From Natrinema halophilum (GTDB lineage Archaea; Halobacteriota; Halobacteria; Halobacteriales; Natrialbaceae): DNA of 64,000 nucleotides. How positions within the stretch are numbered: the stretch's first letter is position 1; every line of letters starts with the position of its first letter. The stretch spans positions 2,170,001 to 2,234,000 of the forward strand of contig NZ_CP058601.1 of NCBI RefSeq assembly GCF_013402815.2, in the 5' to 3' direction. The notes beneath the pieces were generated by a model. The model saw only the letters and a list, made by a program, of their open reading frames with translations. It was not told the origin of the DNA and did not search any database. The position numbers were made by a program, and so were the translations under genes. Of the stretch, positions 8,535-17,031 are shown piece after piece.

Positions 8535-9230
8535 TCACTGTCGCGACGCAAAATACCGCATCACGAGCTGGAGGACGTGGACGAAGACGCCAGCGACGGC
8601 GATGTATACCCCGATCGTCTGTAGCGTAACCGACGCGTTCCGTTGGTCGCGGACCTTCCAGATTTCCCACCCCAATCGGAGCAGAAAGCCGAGAAAGACG
8701 AGTACGAAGCCGAGTAGCAAGACCGGCGCGACGAACGTCCCGACTGCGATTCCGATGATGCCGCCGATAAACGCGTAGTTAGCGTACGATCCCCAGTGCT
8801 CGAACGACTTCGACCGCGCGTAGACGTAGGCCCCGATTGCGGCGGTGAGCACGGCGACGACGACCGCCGTCACGACGAGGATCGTCAGGTGGGCGTCTCG
8901 AGGAGCAAAGCGAAGGACTCCAGCGCCGAAAATTCCGAAGGCCAGTTGCAGGATTACCATCCCGACGAACGCGATCCCCGTATCACCGCCCTCGACGCCT
9001 CGTTCGGCGATCAGTTGGCCGCCGACGATAGCCGCCCCGTAGACGATCGCCCCGACGATAGGCAACGCAAACAGATACTCGTTGATGGATGCAAGCGGCG
9101 TTACGACGAGAACGTACATCAACAGGACGTTGATCACCATCAGGACGCTCGCACCGCCGATCACGCGCGCTTCCCGGCTCGAGAGACCGAACCCGCCGCC
9201 GGTCTCGTATGGGGCTTCGGTCGAACTCAT
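8535..9230 (-). CDS. Seven-helix membrane protein, possibly Bax inhibitor-1-like
   Basis: A 231-residue multi-pass membrane protein with about seven hydrophobic stretches and short loops, cytosolic N-terminus MSSTEAPYETGG. The overall pattern resembles the small BI-1/YccA-like proteins of archaea, but I cannot see the family's diagnostic acidic pair with confidence, so the assignment is tentative. A charged loop YARSKSFEHWG precedes the fifth helix. It is monocistronic, upstream of the DUF5807 gene region on the same strand with about 130 nt between them. Confidence 0.8.
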   Translation of the reverse strand: MSSTEAPYETGGGFGLSSREARVIGGASVLMVINVLLMYVLVVTPLASINEYLFALPIVGAIVYGAAIVGGQLIAERGVEGGDTGIAFVGMVILQLAFGIFGAGVLRFAPRDAHLTILVVTAVVVAVLTAAIGAYVYARSKSFEHWGSYANYAFIGGIIGIAVGTFVAPVLLLGFVLVFLGFLLRLGWEIWKVRDQRNASVTLQTIGVYIAVAGVFVHVLQLVMRYFASRQ

Positions 9231-9359
9231 CTTTGTTTCTGTACGTCACCCGACGACAAAGGCTAACGGGCGTCGCTTGCCGGCGGAATTTACGCCAGCG
9301 CGACCGACGACGACCGTCCTCCGAGCGAAACGGCCATCTAACCGTGCTTCCCCTACGCA

Positions 9360-9797
9360 TTACCGCGCCGCCGTGTCGGTCGCGTTCCATCGATCCGAAT
9401 ACGCCGTTCCGCACGTACACTGGGCGTAGGCGTGGATGACGTCACCCTCGGCGTAGATGCTGCCGACGTCTTCGTTCTGTTCTTCGGCAAACGCGAAGAC
9501 GAACTGGACCGCGTGTCCGTCGTCCGACGATGCTTCGGGACACTGTCCGTCGGTGAGATCGTCGTCGATGCTCCCCTCGAGGTTCATCGCAGATTTGGCG
9601 AATTCCATCGCGCCGGTGCCGGTCGCCGCCCGAAAGGCGTTCCGACCGCGTTCACCGTCGACGACGATCAAAACGCCGTCGTCGACGCGATCACCGAACT
9701 GCTCTAAGCGCGCGTCGGAAACGTACGAATCAGCCAGAAATAGCGCGACGTCATCAGGCTGTTCGCCCGCCAAAAACGCTTCACGTGGGTCACTCAT
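9360..9797 (-). CDS. DUF5807 family protein
   Basis: A 145-residue acidic haloarchaeal protein. It matches the DUF5807 pattern: FLAGEQPDDVALFLADSYVS at the N-terminus, DDGVLIVVDGERGRNAFRAA in the middle, and a conserved end FAFAEEQNEDVG, DVIHAYAQCTCGTAYSD. The CTCG pair could bind a metal or be redox active. Function is unknown. Family name is from memory of the conserved blocks. Confidence 0.88.
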   Translation of the reverse strand: MSDPREAFLAGEQPDDVALFLADSYVSDARLEQFGDRVDDGVLIVVDGERGRNAFRAATGTGAMEFAKSAMNLEGSIDDDLTDGQCPEASSDDGHAVQFVFAFAEEQNEDVGSIYAEGDVIHAYAQCTCGTAYSDRWNATDTAAR

Positions 9798-9939
9798 ATC
9801 GGCAGATTCGCGCTCGAGGTGGAAAAAGGGCGGTTTTTACGTTCGATTCAGTCCGACGAGTCGAGACGGATAGCCCCGGCTGTTGGCACTTTCGGTACAG
9901 GAGACATGCATTGGTTTTCTTCATCTGAATTGTAACTTT

Positions 9940-10207
9940 TAGTTTTCTACGTCAAGTAGAAGTATAGGGAGATTCTGAAAACATAGACTCGGAGCGGCTT
10001 CCTCCCTGCTTGACGTCACGGGAATGAACGGTCAACACCGCGTTCCACTCGTTGTCCACCGTGAAAGCGCACGACGACCACATGTGTTCGCGAACCCATA
10101 GTGGGTTGCCCGTCGGGACACTACCGACCGTACACTCGTTTGTCGTTCCAGTCGGACCGACCCCGCGAAGCGCGTCTTTTCGCGTTCGACGACGATACCT
10201 CGAGAGG
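9940..10207 (-). pseudogene. Decayed 3' end of an IS1341-type tnpB
   Basis: Reading the minus strand gives TNECTVGSVPTGNPLWVREH, then SSCAFTVDNEWNAVLTVHSR. This aligns by eye with the TnpB C-terminus, where a CxxCG zinc knuckle is followed by PLWVREHxCPxCG and DRDWNAAxN. Three of the four zinc cysteines and the RuvC aspartate context are lost and no complete frame remains. It is a dead fragment of an IS200/IS605-family element. Confidence 0.6.
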
Positions 10208-10247
10208 GTGTGAAAGAAGTCGCGGCGCCTGCGCTTTCCGTCAGCGT

Positions 10248-10360
10248 CATAGTAGTCGTTGAAACGAGTTACTCACCGCTCGCATTGCTGCGGCCAACGA
10301 ATCCTCGCTGGCCGCGAATTCGCAAGCGGGAGGTACATTGAGTTTCAACATCTACTATAG
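10248..10360. mobile_element. MITE-like element with imperfect terminal inverted repeats
   Basis: The left end catagtagtcgttgaaac (10248-10265) is inverted at the right end gtttcaacatctactatag (10342-10360), with two mismatches in the middle. The 110 bp between carries no gene. This size and layout fit a non-autonomous MITE. No clear target-site duplication is visible. It abuts the decayed tnpB fragment. Confidence 0.5.
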
Positions 10361-10370
10361 CTACTGGCGC

Positions 10371-10377
10371 AAAAAAT
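10371..10377 (-). terminator. T-run terminator of the archaellin operon
   Basis: Six consecutive A on the plus strand (T6 on the transcript strand) lie about 45 nt after the stop codon of the last gene of the leftward operon. T-runs are sufficient archaeal termination signals. Confidence 0.4.
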
Positions 10378-10419
10378 CGAGCCGCCGTCGTATTCCCTGT
10401 AGTGTGTGACGGGTTCCAG

Positions 10420-10872
10420 TCAGACCTCGAGATCGGACGCCGCCAGCATTACCTGCAGTGCTTCGCTCGGCGACAGATCGTCGTCGAGCTGGCCGGCGTA
10501 CCAGGTCAAGAGGTCGACGAACACCTCGCGGACGTCGTGCGACGTCGCGCGATGATGTGCGATCTCCCGGTCGGTCTTCAGCGTGATATCGACACCGTGC
10601 GGTTCGGACGCATCGGCGAGTTCACTCGAGTGTGCGTGAGGTGTGCGTGCGTGATGGTCACTCTCGGTATGGCCGTCTCCAGCGGGCAAGTCGCCCGCTG
10701 GCGGCGTGTCTACAGCCTCGGTGGCTGGCGGTCTCGCAACGCGTTTCGAACCGGCCCCCTCGGATCGAACGAGATACCGGTTCTCGCCCAACTCGTCGAC
10801 GTGATCGTCGTCTAACCGCAACTCGTCGGGGGCGAGTACGCCGTCATCTTGCTCGAGCGGATCGGGGGTCAT
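10420..10872 (-). CDS. Acidic archaellum-linked protein of unknown function (DUF7500-like)
   Basis: A 150-residue soluble acidic protein beginning MTPDPLEQDDGVLAPDELRLDDD. It has a His/Asp-rich middle and a more conserved helical end (REVFVDLLTWYAGQLDDDLSPSEALQ). I recall similar proteins with VL(A/S)PDEL openings encoded beside haloarchaeal archaellins and annotated DUF7500, but this is uncertain. It starts 27 nt after the last archaellin stop codon and is probably the final gene of that operon, suggesting a role in archaellum assembly or export (inference). Confidence 0.75.
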   Translation of the reverse strand: MTPDPLEQDDGVLAPDELRLDDDHVDELGENRYLVRSEGAGSKRVARPPATEAVDTPPAGDLPAGDGHTESDHHARTPHAHSSELADASEPHGVDITLKTDREIAHHRATSHDVREVFVDLLTWYAGQLDDDLSPSEALQVMLAASDLEV

Positions 10873-10899
10873 TTATCGTGTGTGGTTGTGTAGGGGGAT

Positions 10900-11652
10900 T
10901 TAGACCTCGACGACTTGCTTGTTCCCAAACGTCGAGGGTACTTCGACACCGTAGCTGAACTGCGCACCGGACAGATCGATGAGCTTTATCGTCGCACCCT
11001 CACCACCTTTGAGTCCATCGTCGAGTCCGTTAGGGTCTTCGATGACCGTGGTGTTGATGGTAAGCGTGATACGCTCTTCATTGTCCGTCAAGAAGGCTTT
11101 GCCATTGTTGACGGCGAACGTCGTGAAGTGATCGCTATCCGCTGCGTAGAGGCCCATCTGGGTGGGGTCCGAAATGGAATCGAAGTCCGTATAGTCACCA
11201 GCTGAAGCAGTGTATCCGCCCACGTAATGATCGAGTTCGGCTTCGGCACCGGATGCATTTGTCGAGATATCAGCGTCAGTCGCCTCCTGATAGGTGGTGT
11301 CGGACCCGCGATATGTTAGCGTTCTATCGACACTGTCACTCGTATACTGAACGGTCATCGAACTCACATCGATGGCCTGTGAGCCAGCCGATTTCTTGAT
11401 TGTCAAGTTCAGTCGATCGACGTAGTCTCCATCCTGAGTGATGTTCCCGCTTGCGTGTACGACTTCAATCTGGTTTGCGACCGCTTGTTGCGTTTCGGAT
11501 CCAGTGTCCGAGGCCTGACTCTGTAGGACACCGGCAGTATTGATCAAGACACCGGCCGCGATTGCCGCGACCAGGACCATCGCGATGAACACGATGAGCG
11601 TCCCGATTCCAACCTGCCCGCGCTCCTCGGAGTCTATTGTGGCCTCGGACAT
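10900..11652 (-). CDS. arlA: Archaellin (archaellum filament subunit), fourth gene
   Basis: Filament protein of 250 residues. The class III signal ends [20 protein letters not shown]: the archaeal prepilin peptidase cleaves after the Gly of RG, leaving QVGIG at the mature N-terminus, and the hydrophobic helix forms the filament core. The C-terminal end [21 protein letters not shown] is shared by all four copies. This is the most divergent copy in its middle domain (about residues 90-200), the surface-exposed part, with several N-x-S/T sequons. It begins 2 nt after the stop of the third archaellin and is the last archaellin transcribed. Confidence 0.95.
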   Translation of the reverse strand: MSEATIDSEERGQVGIGTLIVFIAMVLVAAIAAGVLINTAGVLQSQASDTGSETQQAVANQIEVVHASGNITQDGDYVDRLNLTIKKSAGSQAIDVSSMTVQYTSDSVDRTLTYRGSDTTYQEATDADISTNASGAEAELDHYVGGYTASAGDYTDFDSISDPTQMGLYAADSDHFTTFAVNNGKAFLTDNEERITLTINTTVIEDPNGLDDGLKGGEGATIKLIDLSGAQFSYGVEVPSTFGNKQVVEV

Positions 11653-11654
11653 CG

Positions 11655-12371
11655 TTAGACCTCCACGACCTCCTTGTCACCGAAGGTCGAGGGCACTGAC
11701 ACGCCGTAGCTGAACTGCGCACCGGACTGGTCGACGAGCTTTATCGTCGCACTGTCGCCGCCCTCGAGGCCTTCTCCATTCAGGGTTTTTGCCAGATCGC
11801 CCCCTGTGCCAGATACATTATGTGTTCCGGCTTCGATCGCGGCGACGTGAAGTGTGATTTTCACGCGGTCTTCAGTACTGATGAGTTCGGTGTCGCCGCC
11901 TGCATCACCGGCAATGTTGGCCGTTGCGAACTTGGTGGAGTTTGCGTCCCCAGAGACAATGCCATAGGGGCCACCAGGTGCTCCATTTCTGGTTAGAAAT
12001 GCTATCGAGGTATTGGTTCCACCGTGCGTCAAGGTCTTATCCGTCGAGTCGCTCGTATACTGGATCGTCATCGACGACAGATCGATCGAGTTTGAACCAG
12101 CCGATTTCATCACCGACAGGTTGATCGAATCGACGCGACCATCCGCCGTCGTGGCGTTAACGCTCCCACTCGCATGCACGACTTCGATCTGATTCGCCAC
12201 TGCCTCTTGTGTTTCGGAGCCGGTATCAGACGCCTGGCTTTGCAGGACACCCGCAGTGTTGATCAGGACCCCAGCCGCAATCGCCGCGACCAGTACCATC
12301 GCGATGAACACGATGAGCGTCCCGATTCCAACCTGTCCGCGCCTGTCAGAATTTGTAATTTCTTCGAACAT
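11655..12371 (-). CDS. arlA: Archaellin, third gene
   Basis: A 238-residue archaellin with the same prepilin-type start ([12 protein letters not shown]), a central [20 protein letters not shown] block and the shared C-terminal [19 protein letters not shown]. Sequons such as VNAT and TNTS could carry the N-glycans typical of haloarchaeal archaellins. Spacing of 2 nt to both neighbours shows tight co-transcription and perhaps reinitiation. The exposed region around residues 110-140 differs from the other copies. Confidence 0.95.
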   Translation of the reverse strand: MFEEITNSDRRGQVGIGTLIVFIAMVLVAAIAAGVLINTAGVLQSQASDTGSETQEAVANQIEVVHASGSVNATTADGRVDSINLSVMKSAGSNSIDLSSMTIQYTSDSTDKTLTHGGTNTSIAFLTRNGAPGGPYGIVSGDANSTKFATANIAGDAGGDTELISTEDRVKITLHVAAIEAGTHNVSGTGGDLAKTLNGEGLEGGDSATIKLVDQSGAQFSYGVSVPSTFGDKEVVEV

Positions 12372-12373
12372 CG

Positions 12374-13087
12374 TTAGACCTCCACGACCTCCTTGTCACC
12401 AAAGGTCGAGGGCACCGTCACACCGTAGCTGAACTGCGCACCGGACTGGTCGACGAGCTTTATCGTCGCACTGTCGCCGCCCTCGAGGCCTTCGCCCTCG
12501 AGAGCGTTCGCGAGATCAAGACCAGTGGAACTCTCGTTGTGGGTGCCAGCTTCGATCGCAGCGATGTGAAGGGTGATTTTCACGCGGTCATCGGTGCTGA
12601 TGAGTTCAGTGTCGCCCCCATCGTCACCGGCAATATCACGCGTCGCAAATTCGGCTGAGGTAGCGGACCCACTGACAACGCCATAATCACTCCCACCAGC
12701 AGTCACCGTCTCGATTCCGATCGCTGTATCGGTTCCACCATGAGTCAACGTCTTGTCGGTGGTATCACTGGTGTACTGGATCGTCATCGATGACAGGTCG
12801 ATCGAGTTCGACCCGGCCGATTTCATCACCGTCAGGTTGACCGAATCGACGTAGCCATCCTCCGTACTTTCGTTCACTCCGCCACTGGCGTGCACGACTT
12901 CGATCTGGTTTGCAACGGCTTCCTGAGTCTCCGAGCCGGTGTCGGACGCCTGGCTTTGCAGGACGCCCGCAGTGTTGATCAGGACCCCGGCCGCAATCGC
13001 CGCGACCAGCACCATTGCGATGAACACGATGAGCGTCCCGATTCCAACCTGCCCGCGTTTGTCAGGATCTTCGATTGCCTCAAACAT
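12374..13087 (-). CDS. arlA: Archaellin, second gene
   Basis: A 237-residue archaellin. Its segment 12747-12960 is base-for-base identical to 13478-13691 of the first archaellin, including synonymous positions, while the flanking parts differ. This is a mark of recent gene conversion or unequal recombination. It has the same class III signal peptide and C-terminal [17 protein letters not shown] block. It lies 2 nt from each neighbour. Confidence 0.95.
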   Translation of the reverse strand: MFEAIEDPDKRGQVGIGTLIVFIAMVLVAAIAAGVLINTAGVLQSQASDTGSETQEAVANQIEVVHASGGVNESTEDGYVDSVNLTVMKSAGSNSIDLSSMTIQYTSDTTDKTLTHGGTDTAIGIETVTAGGSDYGVVSGSATSAEFATRDIAGDDGGDTELISTDDRVKITLHIAAIEAGTHNESSTGLDLANALEGEGLEGGDSATIKLVDQSGAQFSYGVTVPSTFGDKEVVEV

Positions 13088-13089
13088 CG

Positions 13090-13818
13090 TTAGACCTCCA
13101 CGACTTCCTTGTCACCAAAGGTCGAGGGCACCGTCAGGCCGTAGCTGAACTGCGCACCGGACTGGTCGACAAGCTTTATCGTCGCACTGTCGCCGCCATC
13201 GAGGCCTTCACCTTTGAGTGCATTGCCAAGAGCCTGTCCACTGGAACTCTCGTTGTGGGTGCCAGCTTCGATCGCAGCGAGGTGGAGGGTGATTTTCACG
13301 CGATCGTCGGTGCTGATGAGTTCCGAGTCACCGCCGGCCTCACCTGCAATGTTGGTCGTTGCGAACTTAGTGGAGTTTGCGTCACCACTAACGACACCAA
13401 ACGTGTAGGTTGTTGGAGTTGCATCAGTATAGGAATTTTCGGTAATTCCGATGGCAGCATCGTTTCCTCCATGAGTTAACGTCTTGTCGGTGGTATCACT
13501 GGTGTACTGGATCGTCATCGATGACAGGTCGATCGAGTTCGACCCGGCCGATTTCATCACCGTCAGGTTGACCGAATCGACGTAGCCATCCTCCGTACTT
13601 TCGTTCACTCCGCCACTGGCGTGCACGACTTCGATCTGGTTTGCAACGGCTTCCTGAGTCTCCGAGCCGGTGTCGGACGCCTGGCTTTGCAAAACACCTG
13701 CCGTGTTGATCAGTACCCCTGCTGCAATCGCCGCGACCAGGACCATCGCGATGAACACGATGAGCGTCCCGATCCCGACCTGCCCGCGATCGTCGTTGTC
13801 TGTTATTACTTCGAACAT
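13090..13818 (-). CDS. arlA: Archaellin, first (promoter-proximal) gene
   Basis: A 242-residue archaellin, the first to be transcribed, with class III signal [14 protein letters not shown] and the family C-terminus ending FGDKEVVEV. The variable middle (about residues 110-140, [17 protein letters not shown]) is unique to this copy. It sits after a GC-rich, hairpin-forming stretch that may be a long 5' untranslated region, and it is divergent from arlCE, so both halves of the archaellum locus share this control region. Confidence 0.95.
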   Translation of the reverse strand: MFEVITDNDDRGQVGIGTLIVFIAMVLVAAIAAGVLINTAGVLQSQASDTGSETQEAVANQIEVVHASGGVNESTEDGYVDSVNLTVMKSAGSNSIDLSSMTIQYTSDTTDKTLTHGGNDAAIGITENSYTDATPTTYTFGVVSGDANSTKFATTNIAGEAGGDSELISTDDRVKITLHLAAIEAGTHNESSSGQALGNALKGEGLDGGDSATIKLVDQSGAQFSYGLTVPSTFGDKEVVEV

Positions 13819-14253
13819 TGTGTGTACACCCTGTATGCCGTCCTCGTCCGCATCGCGCCAGCGTCGTCGCGACGCGAGCCGTCAGCGAAGACGCAATCCG
13901 CCGGCTCGACGGGCCGTGCCCGTCGCTCCCTCCGTGGGCGTGGCGACGAGACACCGGTGGCGTCCCGTCGAGGGCCGACGTGTGACGAGATCAGTGGCAT
14001 CACAGATTCTGGGGATGTACCCCGGCCGGCACAAGGACTAGTCGGAGTATCAAGCTCAGTATCACTTCAGGAGATGTATCGAGACTCGACTCACGACTCG
14101 AAACACGGTCCGATTCGGCGGACGTACTCGAGCGTAGACCTTTAGGACCGACCCCGTTACTGTGGAGTACTATGACCGTACCGTCCGATGGGGACTGGCG
14201 CCTCCGCCACCGGCGATCAACGTCGAGCCGGGTGTCACGCGTGCGGGGATAAG
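13819..14253. promoter_or_regulatory. Divergent control region of the archaellum locus
   Basis: No protein gene is visible. On the minus (archaellin) strand, ctcgacggg (13905-13913) pairs with cccgtcgag (13964-13972), with smaller nested pairs inside, so a leader would fold stably. Minus-strand TATA-like tgatact motifs occur near 14035-14070. On the plus strand, ctttagga near 14139 is a weak TATA for arlCE. A 26-codon open frame lies at 14172-14252. Confidence 0.45.
14172..14252 (+). CDS. Possible 26-residue leader ORF before arlCE
   Basis: ATG at 14172, located about 30 bp after the weak TATA-like ctttagga, opens a 26-codon frame (MTVPSDGDWRLRHRRS...). Its TAA at 14250-14252 is one base from the ATG of arlCE at 14254. 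The placement is ideal for translational coupling. It is short, and could be chance. Confidence 0.3.
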   Translation: MTVPSDGDWRLRHRRSTSSRVSRVRG

Positions 14254-15372
14254 ATGGATTTCGGACTCGACACGCTACGGAACCTCATCGAAGACTTCCT
14301 GAGTAACAGCGGCGGTCGCCGAGGCCGCGAGCGTGAACAGCGCCGCCAACAGCAAGGCGACGGAGGTGACGCCTCCGCTGCGGCGACGGCCGACTCACAA
14401 GTCGACGACGATGCTCCCGAGCAGACGGATGGCTCGTCGGGAGACGAGCGCCGCTCCGAGTCCGATTCCGACGGGGCCGGCGGTCTGTTCGGTCGCGGAT
14501 CGACCGGCGACGAAGAGGACATCGACGACCTCTATTACCGGATCGAGGAGCTCGAGGACGAACTCGAATCCAAGAGTTCGAAACTGGGATCGGTCCGCGA
14601 TTCCCAGGAGCAAGTCGCAGAGCAGGTCGAGGAGATGAACGATACGGTTCGTCAGTTGCTCGGCGTGTACGATATGTTGACCGACGACGTGAACCCGTTT
14701 ACGGGAGAAGGCGAAGAGCGAAACGGATTCGGCGTTTTCGGCGAGGACGAGTCGACAAACGATGGACCGCGCGAGTCGGGAATCGGACCCGAGAGTGGAG
14801 GTGATCCCTCCAACCGCGAGGAGACGGTGTCGTTCGACGACCTGAAGGGGGTCATCGAGGACGCGACAGCCCAGTCAGATAACGCAGAGGCCGATGGAGG
14901 CAAAACGATCACGTTCGACGAAGAGGACGGCGATACCAGCCGTGCTGACGACGACACCCGCGTCGAAGTGCAAGCAACCGACAGCGTCGACGAACCGGAC
15001 GCTGACGACGACCCGGGCGAGGAGAGCGATGGAGGCGATTCCGACGTCACCCTCGAGACGCTCCCGGACACGTACGCGACGGACATCATCGTTCTCGAAT
15101 GGCTTACCGAACTGGTTCGAACGGCCGGGCCAGCCGCGACGTTGCGGGCGATCTCGTATTACGCCGAGATCGGATGGATCGACGGGGAGGTAAGAGAGCA
15201 TCTCGAGGCGATGCTCAGCGGGCCGGATCTCGACATACACGTCGATCCGGGGTCGACGCCGGACGAGCTAACCGCCGAGGATCACGCTGACAGTTACACG
15301 TACATCATGAAACTGCAAGAGATTCACGAGACGAAACGAGAAGTCGAACCGGACGTGGAATCGGGGGCCTAG
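14254..15372 (+). CDS. arlCE: Archaellum accessory protein ArlCE (FlaCE fusion)
   Basis: A 372-residue fusion. The N-terminal part has MDFGLDTLRNLIEDF, a long acidic linker, then a coiled coil (DDLYYRIEELEDELESKSSK) as in FlaC. Another acidic linker follows, and residues 285-335 form the FlaD/E domain (DIIVLEWLTELV, GPAATLRAISYYAEIGWID). In haloarchaea these proteins couple the archaellum motor to the chemotaxis adaptor CheF. First gene of the rightward arl operon. A start at 14188 would add 22 residues including GCHACGDK, but ATG 14254 follows a purine-rich ggggat and matches the usual N-terminus. Confidence 0.9.
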   Translation: MDFGLDTLRNLIEDFLSNSGGRRGREREQRRQQQGDGGDASAAATADSQVDDDAPEQTDGSSGDERRSESDSDGAGGLFGRGSTGDEEDIDDLYYRIEELEDELESKSSKLGSVRDSQEQVAEQVEEMNDTVRQLLGVYDMLTDDVNPFTGEGEERNGFGVFGEDESTNDGPRESGIGPESGGDPSNREETVSFDDLKGVIEDATAQSDNAEADGGKTITFDEEDGDTSRADDDTRVEVQATDSVDEPDADDDPGEESDGGDSDVTLETLPDTYATDIIVLEWLTELVRTAGPAATLRAISYYAEIGWIDGEVREHLEAMLSGPDLDIHVDPGSTPDELTAEDHADSYTYIMKLQEIHETKREVEPDVESGA

Positions 15373-15406
15373 CGTGACCCGGGCAGACGACGGATGGTGA
15401 TCGAAC

Positions 15407-15838
15407 GTGGGATTCAGTACCAGTGGCGCGACGGCGATCATTTTCGTCGGCGTACTCGTCGCCGCTGGGATCGCCTATCCGGTGTTTCAGACGGCCCAGG
15501 AAGAACGGATGGCGGCAATGGAAGAGCACGACGACCGGGCGCTCGCGATGCGGAATACGGCGATCGAAGTCGCGTCGTGGAGCTACAACGAGAGCGGAAA
15601 CGGAAATTTCACTATGAGCGTAAACAACACGGGCTCGACTGCCCTGTCGGTCCCCGAGACGGATCTGCTGGTCGACGGCGTTTACGAGGAGTCATACGAG
15701 GCGTCAGTCGAAGGACGGGCCGAACGGGAGCTATGGCAACCCGGCGAGACGCTTGCTGTGAACGTTTCGACTGCTCGCCCGAACAGGGTGAAGCTCGTGA
15801 CCGAATATGGGATCGCCGAAACAGTGACGGAGGTGTGA
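15407..15838 (+). CDS. arlF: Archaellum stator protein ArlF
   Basis: A 143-residue protein with one N-terminal membrane helix (ATAIIFVGVLVAAGIAYPVF) and a beta-sandwich domain outside the membrane (NNTGSTALSVPETDLLVDG). ArlF binds the S-layer and, with ArlG, anchors the motor. The start is GTG at 15407, preceded by the Shine-Dalgarno-like ggtgatc. Thirty-five nt follow arlCE, and 3 nt separate it from arlG. Confidence 0.92.
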   Translation: MGFSTSGATAIIFVGVLVAAGIAYPVFQTAQEERMAAMEEHDDRALAMRNTAIEVASWSYNESGNGNFTMSVNNTGSTALSVPETDLLVDGVYEESYEASVEGRAERELWQPGETLAVNVSTARPNRVKLVTEYGIAETVTEV

Positions 15839-15841
15839 TCG

Positions 15842-16306
15842 ATGGCCGGTGACTCAGTATCGACGCTGATCCTGTTCATCGCCGCGATGCTGGTCGCCGC
15901 AGGCGTCGCCGGGACGCTGGTGACGAACGTCAACGAGCTCAGCAACTCGGTTGACACGCAAAGCGACGACGTCACCGACAAAATCGACACCGACATCGAG
16001 ATTATCAGTGATTCGGGTAGCCAAGCGGTATACAATTCGAGCGGCGCGGAGAACATCACGCTTCTCGTGAAAAACACCGGCAAAAAAACGTTACCGGCGA
16101 AAAGCGGCGAACTCGACGTGCTGGTCAACGGCTCGTACGTCTCGAGCAGTGAATTCGCGGTGACGGTTCGAGACGGCGGCGGCTCCTGGCGAGACGGAAC
16201 GGTCGCCGAACTCGAGATCGATCGATCGATTTCGACGCCGGATGAACACAGAGTCGTCGTGATCGTCAACGATGCGGAGGAGGTGTTCGAATTCTACGCC
16301 CCATGA
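15842..16306 (+). CDS. arlG: Archaellum stator protein ArlG
   Basis: A 154-residue partner of ArlF with the same layout: an N-terminal helix (STLILFIAAMLVAAGVAGTLV) that resembles the archaellin helix, and an immunoglobulin-like outer domain. A good ribosome site (ggaggtg) precedes the ATG. Its TGA overlaps the arlH ATG (ATGA at 16303-16306), showing translational coupling. Confidence 0.93.
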   Translation: MAGDSVSTLILFIAAMLVAAGVAGTLVTNVNELSNSVDTQSDDVTDKIDTDIEIISDSGSQAVYNSSGAENITLLVKNTGKKTLPAKSGELDVLVNGSYVSSSEFAVTVRDGGGSWRDGTVAELEIDRSISTPDEHRVVVIVNDAEEVFEFYAP

Positions 16307-17031
16307 CCGACTACTATTCCATCGGATTGAGCGGACGAGATCGTGTGAACAACGCCATCGGCGGTGGCATCCCCGAAGGGAGCATCGTGCTTATCGAAGG
16401 GCAAGACGGTGCGGGCAAGAGCACGCTCTCCCAGCGATTCTCGTACGGGATAGCGACCGAGGGTTCCTACGTCACGTACGTCTCGACGGAGCTCGAGTCC
16501 TGGGAGTTCGTCCAACAGATGAACTCGTTGTCCTACGACGTGGTCGATCTCCTCCTGAGCGAACAGCTGTTGTTCTTGCACGCGAACATCGACACCCACA
16601 ACGAGGGGCGAGAGCGCCAGCTTCTGGCACGACTCGCGAGCGCAGAAACGCTCTGGAAAGCCGACGTCGTGTTCGTCGACACGCTCTCGGCCCTTCTGCG
16701 GAACGATCCGAACTACGAGGCGGTCATCGAGGACGGTGACGAAGACCACGTCATACAGCGGCTCGTCACGTTCTTGCGACAGGTAACGATGCAGGACTCG
16801 TCCGTCGTGTTGACGGTCGATCCGGCCAGCGTCGCGGACGACGCGTTGCGTCCGCTGCGGAACGTGGCCGACATCTACTTCGAGATAGAAACGGACACCG
16901 TCGGGCAGGAAATCAGACGAAAAGTCCTTGTTCGACGGTTTCAGAACATGAAAAATCCGGTCGACGACTCCATCGGCTTCAGCGTCCAGCAAGGCCGGGG
17001 AGTCTCGATCGTCAGCAGGACGGTGGCATAA
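16303..17031 (+). CDS. arlH: Archaellum motor regulator ArlH (RecA-like ATP-binding protein)
   Basis: A 242-residue KaiC/RecA-like protein. Walker A is GQDGAGKST at residues 33-41 and Walker B is VVFVDTLSALL near 125. ArlH binds ATP and docks on the ATPase ArlI to switch the complex between assembly and rotation. It overlaps arlG by 4 nt and its TAA is directly followed by the arlI ATG. Confidence 0.95.
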   Translation: MTDYYSIGLSGRDRVNNAIGGGIPEGSIVLIEGQDGAGKSTLSQRFSYGIATEGSYVTYVSTELESWEFVQQMNSLSYDVVDLLLSEQLLFLHANIDTHNEGRERQLLARLASAETLWKADVVFVDTLSALLRNDPNYEAVIEDGDEDHVIQRLVTFLRQVTMQDSSVVLTVDPASVADDALRPLRNVADIYFEIETDTVGQEIRRKVLVRRFQNMKNPVDDSIGFSVQQGRGVSIVSRTVA

